Shown one piece after another: positions 57,901-64,000 of a DNA stretch of 64,000 nucleotides (its first letter is position 1; each line of letters begins with the position of its first letter). Below the pieces are notes generated by a model. The model was not told the DNA's origin. It did not search any database and saw only the letters and a list, made by a program, of their open reading frames with translations. A program made the position numbers and the translations under genes. The DNA is from Polytrichum commune (Eukaryota; Streptophyta; Polytrichopsida; Polytrichales; Polytrichaceae). The stretch spans positions 34,734,144 through 34,798,143 of the forward strand of contig OX485809.1 of the NCBI GenBank assembly GCA_950295325.1, read 5' to 3'.

Positions 57901-60900
57901 TTACTCTATGTTAGATCTTTGCCTACAAGTCATGTTTCTAACACGTTCAATATGTAGATGTACTATGTATTCTTGCTGTAGACTGTAGTGGGTACGGTCG
58001 AGTCAATCTAGACCACCCTTAGATGGTTACTTTTCCAACTATCCCACTACTTCTAGGATGTGAAATATGCGACTAGTACGAGATGGCTATGAAATCGAAA
58101 TCAAGGCCGTAGCCACTTTCCTCATAGTTTTTGATGCTCATATGAATATCTTCATTATCCAAGTGAGGATAAATCTCGTGCTCATTAAATGGTCATGTAG
58201 GTCTCTTCCAATTATGTTGAGTATGAAGCTTAGAATGGTTATCCAATTTTGAGCACGTAGTCCAATGTTTTGAAACACATGTCCTTTGGGTGTCCGTTCT
58301 TGGAGGCACAATACCATTCAAATAGAGTTATCCTGATAAGAGAAGTAACCAACCAAGGGTTAAATTGTCTACCTTGCGATGTCTTCGAAGTCCACATTGT
58401 TTTTTTATCAAAGCATTAGTGCCATGAAAGGATAGGTTGAATAGATTCCGACTTTTTTTTTATATTAGAGAAAAAGAAGATCAAGCAGTCATTGCAACTG
58501 CAATATTTGTAGTTTTTGTGTCTTGAAGGGATCTAAGTAGTGAAGCCCAACCACACAAACAAGTTCAGCTCTACCTCAACTAGCTTGCAAGTTTGGTGCC
58601 AAAGGTAAAAGAATTGGACCCCTGCATATGCCTCCTACAATTATGAAGTGTAGCTTCCTCCTTTTTTGGGTGGGATTGATTTTCAAGTTCAAGCTTGAAC
58701 TTGCACTTGTAGGCCATCATAAATCAAACCTCCAAGTTAGTAGTTCAAGCCCAAGCTTGATCTTGAAAACCAAACCAACCAAAACAGAAGGAATCAAAGC
58801 TCCTAGGTTCTAGGAGGCATGTGTAAGAGCTCCTATTCTTTTACCTTGACCTTACATAAAAATATGAGTTATTCATGTTAGTTTGTGTCATCAGTGATTT
58901 CATAAGGTCTCCATTGAATGGTCAAGTACCTTGTGACAAAGAAACTCTTCATGCTTGCCTCTTGAGGATATAAGGGCCAATTCACATGGAGTCCCACTCA
59001 TGTTAGCAAGTCCCAACTTGTGAACCTCAAGTAATCACCAAAATATGGTTAAATATCATTAAAATCAGATCTTGATTACTTTAGCGGGACTTGGGTTAAG
59101 AGTTGGGTCTAGCATTTTGCTCAACCTAACTCGCAACACAAGTCCCAAGCCTCACCTCAAGAAAATGTTACCATGTAGACATCCATGTCATAGTTGGGAC
59201 TTTGAACTTGAGACCCTGTGTGAAGTGGTAAGTCCCAACTTCCGTGCTCTCAATGGATAAGATTGCATGGATTGACCTCATGTGACTTGGGACTTAGGAC
59301 TTGGGGGCCGTGTGAACCAGCCCTAACTGTCTATCTAACCTTGAGCACCGACCAACTTGCAAGGTTGAGTTTCAGCTCATGCTATGTGTGAACCTATGAA
59401 TGGAGAGAGTTAGCACATTTGAGCATACCTCTACTTCGTCCAACATAAAAGGTTCGGGACTCACTGCTGTACTTTTCGTGTGAGGAACTTTTGGTTTTGA
59501 TGTGCAGAAGGACAAGGTGACGGTGTTGAGTAGCACAATTGACTACATCCGCCACTTGACATCAAGCCTAGAGAACAAGGCAGCCAGCCCACTGGTACGA
59601 TTGTCAGAACAACAATTACCTGCAGATCGGCCATCCACCAATATTACAGCCCAATTACCTGAGGAATTAGCAGGTGGTGCTTCATCCTCAATTAGTACTA
59701 CTGGTCAAGTAATTGTGGAGATCGAGCCTGCACTAGCAGCCACGGGTAATGAAACCAGGTCCAGTACTAGTACTACATTAGTCATTAGAGTGGAAGCCCA
59801 GAACCATTCCAGATCGCTTGTTCACCTGCTCAACGTCCTGCACGATGGCTTCGGATTGCAACTCAGCAACTTGGATTACAGATGCGTGAATGACCGATTC
59901 TATGCCACCATCACAATCGAGGTATGTTCTCAGCTATAATCACCCAATTTCACTAACCTCATCATGGACACCCTTCCTAAAATGGTCAATATCGTTCAGA
60001 GTTTTCAAGTAGCATCTCTATCCACAGTTAAGTGTTTTAAGCGAGAGTGTATGCTATTGGAATAAGCTTCTCCATCATAACAGATCACTCATCCAAGGGC
60101 ATAAGGGTTACGAGAATTCGTCATTATATTTCATTTGTGTAGGCACAATATCATCCGTAATTACAAGATTTTGTCCACGAGCTGATCGATTATGTTCTGT
60201 GGAAGCAGCGAGGCATCCACTCTCCTCTCGATGAATATCTAGTCTTCAATATGCGACTTTCAACACCTTTGCAAACCATTTTCAATAGATTGAGTAATGC
60301 TCAAACTAGAAAGTAGGTGATCAAACCTCCCAATTGATAAAAGTCATAAGAGACGTGTTGAAAAATAGTGATCTCACACTGAGACGTTCATGCCGAAGTG
60401 ATCTTAACGACACTAAAAATGGTATTAGCGACACATCATTTGAGAGGTGTCCACTTTTCCTTGAAGTGATCAAGCCTGCTGTAGACAAGTCCAACTGACA
60501 TTCTCATTTTTCTGCATGGTAAGTTTTGTTTAGAAAGGCCCAACGCTTTTCTTTCTTTCTTTTCTTTGTCTCCACCTGGCAGTTTCTCTCATTAACCCAT
60601 CCTACAAACAGGGAGATCTGACCACTAGTTACAGATGGGCTGGTTGAGATTGAGAACTGACCAGTTCCAGATACACCAAACTGGGAATTTAGAAATCCTA
60701 AAGCCACAGGCCCACATGTTGCGGTGGACTTTGCAAGGTCTTGTCACTTGTTTTAAACTTATTGTTATGGTAGATCAGGAGCTCATTTCAGACATCATTA
60801 AGCCTCAAATCCAGTCAGTCAGGTAGGTGGGTCTTCAATGGTTACCTTTTCCAATGAGACCACTTTGCCTATGAAATGAAACACGCGATTAGAACGAGAT

Positions 60901-61871
60901 GGTTAGCAAATTCAAATTGAGGCCGTCGTTGCTTTCCTCATCATTTTTGGAGCTCCAATCAAAGCGAAAATTCTTGTGCTCATTAAGTCGTTATATAGGT
61001 GACGAATCCTCCCAATCATGTTGATTATTGAGCCTAGAATGACTTATCATATTATAAGCACGTAGTCCAATCTCTTTAAACCACATGTTTTTTTGATACC
61101 CGCTCTTAGAGTCACACCTAGTCACATACCACTTGAATATAGGTGTTTGATTTAGATAAGCAACCGAATTACTAGGCACATCTACTTGACTAGTATCTGA
61201 CACATTAATAAATGAAGGAACATAAAAACAATGATTTATTCCATCCTAATGAACATGTTGGTGTTGCATGAGGCCAAATTGCACCTAAAAAGCGAGGTGA
61301 TTCTTGTCTTCAAAATAAAAACTTGAAAAAAAAGGGTAAAGAAAACCAACGAAGCCATGTGGTTTGGCGAGTGAGTGCCAACTCCGCATCAAATGTCATG
61401 TATGCTACTTATGATGTCGCCAATACATGAGCCATGCTAGCTCCTCTCTTATGACCTTACCCTAATTTTTTTTTAAGGAAATAACATTACGTCTTATTGC
61501 CAAATTTAAATTTGGATAAACAAATAAAAACCATATGATATTCTTCATTGTGTATTGTGCAGCCAACATGTAAATACACATAAAACCCCCCCAAAAAACA
61601 AGGGTTTTTGAAGTTGGGATTTCGACAGAAAAGGAAGAAATCATCATCTTCAGCCTGAAGATGGATGTAAGTTTGGCTAAGTTACTTTTGGTGGGTTGAT
61701 TTTGTTTTCTTGAGTGGACACTGATGACTTCATTGCGGGTTGGATCTATTTCAGAATGCAGGAGACCATAATGTGAGCAGTATTGGTCGAGTTCAACTGA
61801 GAGAGGCTCTCCAAAGGGAACTTGCAGCTTCACCAACCGGCACCCCTACAACTGGCTCTGACCTAAGTTAG
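51926..61871 (+). CDS. bHLH transcription factor with bHLH-MYC_N-like and ACT-like regions, six exons
   Basis: Nuclear DNA-binding dimer predicted from sequence. Exons 51926-52065, 52582-52678, 53922-53993, 56489-57838, 59508-59921 and 61755-61871 join at GT-AG sites with matching phases to give 2190 bases (729 residues, TAG stop). The ATG is the first after an in-frame stop. Residues about 17-102 (VRKINQELTKLVQTLGWTYG; TIVCLPVRAPDGTIYCVELA) resemble the bHLH-MYC_N domain. A long Ser/Gln-rich exon follows. The basic region KHMRAERARRK has His525, Glu529 and Arg533, the H-E-R set of G-box (CACGTG) binders. The intron falls in the loop, and helix 2 (KDKVTVLSSTIDYIRHL) opens exon 5. Residues about 641-691 look ACT-like (LVIRVEAQNHSRSLVHLLNV). 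The subfamily is not assigned. A small unrecognised exon inside the 2.5-kb intron 3 cannot be excluded. Confidence 0.85.
52989..53004 (+). repeat. C homopolymer (16)
   Basis: Uninterrupted C-run in intron 2 of the bHLH gene; its length is likely to vary and to be error-prone in assembly. Comparable G-runs occur at 14725-14736 and 16095-16111. Confidence 0.9.
53105..53435. mobile_element. CACTA-like MITE in bHLH intron 2
   Basis: The left end reads CACTAGTAGAAAACTATG; the complement of the right end reads CATTAGTAGAAAACTATGCC. CACTA-type termini followed by TAGAAAA are typical of CACTA (En/Spm) elements. The 3-bp flanks do not match, so the target duplication has decayed or the ends are slightly off. 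331 bp, non-coding; it includes a direct repeat of GATCTTTCCAACGGTAT-like sequence. Confidence 0.65.
54814..54955. mobile_element. Small inverted-repeat MITE in bHLH intron 3
   Basis: CCACACTTATTGGTG at the left pairs with CACCAATAAGTGTGG at the right, and the arms continue through GCGACCAACGAAC and GTTCACTGGTGGGC for about 45 bp with mismatches. 142 bp, no coding capacity. The target duplication is unclear and the superfamily is not assigned. Confidence 0.6.
55173..55946. mobile_element. 0.77-kb foldback element in bHLH intron 3
   Basis: Arms 55173-55530 and 55609-55946 are inverted complements with moderate divergence and small indels. For example GATAGAAATTAGGAGGA appears directly in the left arm and as its complement in the right; GTGAATTTTTGAAGCCAA likewise; and CCTATTGGTTCCAGCTTGAT pairs with the complement of AATTGAGCTGGAACCAATAG. 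The loop is about 78 bp. It is older than the foldback at 43761 and unrelated in sequence. No target duplication was identified. Confidence 0.8.
58008..58342 (+). repeat. Dispersed repeat family R1, copy 3 (bHLH intron 4)
   Basis: Matches copies at 4194-4578 and 60821-61192: CCCTTAGATGGTTACTTTTC, ACTAGTACGAGATGGCTA, TCGTGCTCATTAAATGGTCA, TTTTGAGCACGTAGTCCAAT. Same orientation as the host gene. Confidence 0.6.
58602..58846. mobile_element. TIR element with a central perfect palindrome (bHLH intron 4)
   Basis: AAGGTAAAAGAATTGG and CATATGCCTCCTA at the left pair with TAGGAGGCATGTG and ATTCTTTTACCTT at the right. Inside lies a perfect 20-bp palindrome, CAAGTTCAAGCTTGAACTTG (58684-58703). The outer sequence AGCTTGCAAGTTTGGTGCC (58581-58599) recurs at the left end of the element at 62065. 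Probably a non-autonomous TIR element; class unknown. Confidence 0.55.
58974..59323. mobile_element. Harbinger-like MITE family M1, intact copy (bHLH intron 4)
   Basis: 350 bp. The left end reads GGGCCAATTCACATGGAGTC; the complement of the right end reads GGGCTGGTTCACACGGCCCC. Flanked by TAA on both sides (58971-58973, 59324-59326), the 3-bp TWA duplication of PIF/Harbinger. Matches the interrupted copy at 35291-36598 and preserves the TTA where that copy was invaded. Non-coding. Confidence 0.85.
60821..61192 (+). repeat. Dispersed repeat family R1, copy 4 (bHLH intron 5)
   Basis: Begins AGGTAGGTGGGTCTTCAATG, runs through ATTAGAACGAGATGGTTAGC, CTTGTGCTCATTAAGTCG and TAAGCACGTAGTCCAATCTC, and ends CACATCTACTTGAC. 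No tail or target duplication found. Confidence 0.6.
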
Positions 61872-62064
61872 ACCTAAGTAAGCAAAGCAATCATTTTTGT
61901 AGGAATAAACTTCACATTGAAACGGCAATGACACCAATTCTGCCATTGTATTCTAAGCCTCATGTATATCAAAGGATTTACTGTGACTCGCTGATAAGAG
62001 ATTGGCACTTCTTTAAAATTATTTCACCTGCTTTTGTTCAAAATTATACTTTTCATGAGGTACC
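61872..62064. other. 3' flank of the bHLH gene
   Basis: Immediately follows the TAG of the last bHLH exon. No poly(A) signal could be assigned with confidence. Confidence 0.4.
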
Positions 62065-62662
62065 ACTTGACCTCAGCTCAAGCTTGCAAGTTCGGTGCGC
62101 CAAAGCATAAAAATTCAAGTCCTTAATAAGTCCGCCTAAGATGGTGGAGTTTTCCTTCACATATGGTCCCCACTTCTCTTGCATTAATTCCAATACTAGC
62201 ATATGGATCCCACACACACATGCCTTGCACAAGTGAAAAAAAGTCCACATACTTTAACACGGCACATGTGTTTTGGGGCTCATATGCTAAATTCATAGTT
62301 TTCAAGTTAAAGCTCAAACTTGAACTTGAACAATTTTCATCCTTGATGACTACAACTTTCAATTCACAGTATAAGAAAACATGGTCCAAGACAAACAAAG
62401 TAACATCGTGTTGTGTGAATATGCTTGCAAGGTGGACATTTGTTTCAACATGATTGTAATTTTAGCGAATGTCAAAATGACACGATGTTGTTTTGATCAT
62501 TTTGAATTGTGTCAATTCGACCCATGGTTCATGTAGTGTTGGAGCCTGAGCCTAAATACAAAAATAAGGAACCAAAATTCAACCCTTTTAGGCACATCCC
62601 AGGGTCCAAATTCTTTCACCTTGGCTTAGCCAAACTTGGCAAGCTTGAGCTTAAGCTCAAGT
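62065..62662. mobile_element. TIR element related to 58602-58846
   Basis: The left end reads ACTTGACCTCAGCTCAAGCT then TGCAAGTTCGG; the complement of the right end reads ACTTGAGCTTAAGCTCAAGC then TTGCCAAGTTTGG. The inner parts also pair weakly (GGTCCAAATTCTTTCACCTTG against the left arm). About 600 bp. It contains a diverged CAAGTT..AACTTGAAC block like the palindrome in the sister element. No target duplication was found. Confidence 0.55.
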
Positions 62663-64000
62663 AATGTGGGGTGGTCCTTCATTTCATAATCCTTTGTTGA
62701 ATGCAATTAAGAATTTTCAGAGTTGAATTTGTTGAAGAGAGAGGATGGAAAAGATGTAACTTCTGCTTTTGTACACGCCAAGAACCGTGCAACATAAAAG
62801 TCTATTGGCTCGAGCAGAGGAAATATATTTGGAGGTGATTGGTGTAAAATGTATTTATGTGTTATCCAAAATATGAGTGTAGCTTGCACACATGCTCGAA
62901 TGACTCTTTGGTTTTTGCACAATGCCAGAGCAGAAGGAGCACTGAGGACTCCTTGTCAAGGCAACAAGTAGCGGCATGGCCTGGAGGTGGTGGCGAAGTG
63001 GGAAAATCCTCCAAACGGCTATATTACAGTTTATCGAAGATCACTCGCCATCTTTTGAACAACTTGGCATTCTTGTGGCTGGGCATTGTAATGGACTAAT
63101 TGGGAAATGTATTGTTGAGGATGGGAAAAAAAATCGCAAGGATGAATGTCCAAGATTAAGGAGCGTGAATGAATGGGAAGTTGATGGACGAGAAGTTGGA
63201 TGACTATTATCTATATAAAATAAATCGAAAGTGATCTATGCATATAGATAAGGAGACTTCAGTCTATGTATAGAAAGATTTGAGACTACTAAAAGTATCT
63301 TATGGATATTATGTATAGATAGGGCTCAGTGGAAGGAGAACACATGTTATGTTTTGTGTGTGTTTCCAGGTTGGGAGGTGAGCCTTTTGTTAATAAATGT
63401 TTGTTTATTGTTTATGAACAATTTAACGAGATACATTACAGGTATGAGACCACAAATACAGGGACACCGCCCAAATGAAGTACTACAAATTGGTGCAACA
63501 ACAAATATTGAACCAAAGAAGCTCCACATAGGTGTCTTTTTATGCATTAAAGTTTTCCTATGAGATGTGTAATTAATGTTGAGTTTGTGTAAAGGCCAGG
63601 GTGTCAAACCCAAATTTGAGACACATGTAGAGGTTGGTGCTTGTGGATACTTGTTAGGAGGAGGTTAAAATCTTGCACTCCATTTGATTGTTTGCCAACA
63701 GTCAATGAGAGTGGAGGTGGCATACCAAATTTTGGTGGTACGCAGAAAAGGGCACATGTCCGGGCCCCATGATTAGTAGACCAAATATTCCCACCACATT
63801 ACATTGCCGATAGAAACTAGGGTGACATCTTACCCGAGGGACTCCAAATTTCCAACTGTGCCAATTTTTTCGATTGCATTGTTGCAGGGTTTGCAACACA
63901 CAATTATGAGGAAATTGGAGTCCCACATGTATGCCAAAAGCTGCCATGGGGTGTTCAACATTGGAACGTGTGTGCTTATTCCAAATGTCAATGGATTGTC
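62663..64000. other. Intergenic, no gene recognised
   Basis: An open stretch at 62930-63200 (+) is relatively GC-rich (GGTGGTGGCGAAGTGGGAAA) and could be an exon, but its translation is not recognised and no splice partner was found. The rest shows nothing supported. Confidence 0.3.

Overview
The window looks like nuclear DNA from a land plant. It is AT-rich and gene-poor, with GT-AG introns from a few hundred bases to about 2.5 kb. It carries a short block of the plant telomere-type unit CCCTAAA. Most of it is transposon and repeat debris. The mix of protein remnants (a DUF7869-like transposon protein, a ZNF862-like hAT transposase, an FCP1-like phosphatase carried by a transposon) would fit a seedless plant such as a lycophyte, fern or bryophyte, but the sequence does not fix the species. 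That placement is inference.

Only two genes look like functioning host genes. At the left edge (1-3240, +) are the last six exons of a tryptophan/tyrosine-permease-family membrane transporter; its start lies outside the window. At the right (51926-61871, +) is a six-exon gene for a bHLH transcription factor of about 729 residues, with a bHLH-MYC_N-like N-terminus, a split bHLH domain and an ACT-like C-terminus. Joining the exons at consensus splice sites gives one uninterrupted frame in both genes. The bHLH introns hold at least six different repeats: a CACTA-like MITE, two inverted-repeat elements (one a 0.77-kb foldback), a palindromic TIR element, a Harbinger-type MITE and two copies of a dispersed repeat.

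Between the genes lie mobile elements whose ends can be read directly. The largest is an 8141-bp element (13284-21424) with 36-bp terminal inverted repeats (33/36 matching) and a TTA target duplication, which is the PIF/Harbinger pattern. No transposase was recognised in it. Instead its minus strand carries decayed multi-exon coding sequence, including an FCP1/NIF-like phosphatase domain. Eight copies of a 22-bp palindrome lie in its introns, exons and leader, and nowhere else in the window. A small derivative of the same element (35653-36567) sits inside a second Harbinger-like MITE (35291-36598).

Other well-bounded insertions are: a 1106-bp hAT element with perfect 8-bp target duplications and an open C-terminal transposase frame (40788-41893); two hAT-type MITEs (6901-7308, 39359-39767); and a 1229-bp foldback element with 9-bp target duplications (43761-44989) whose unoccupied target survives in a paralogous repeat at 7756-7764. 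There is also a family of very small poly(A)-tailed retroposons, two with clear 12-14 bp target duplications (43236-43313, 51661-51745). A decayed DUF7869-like transposon gene lies at 30546-32416.

The remaining intergenic DNA holds diverged dispersed and tandem repeats, hairpins and microsatellites. No reverse transcriptase, integrase, rRNA, tRNA or CRISPR array was recognised.
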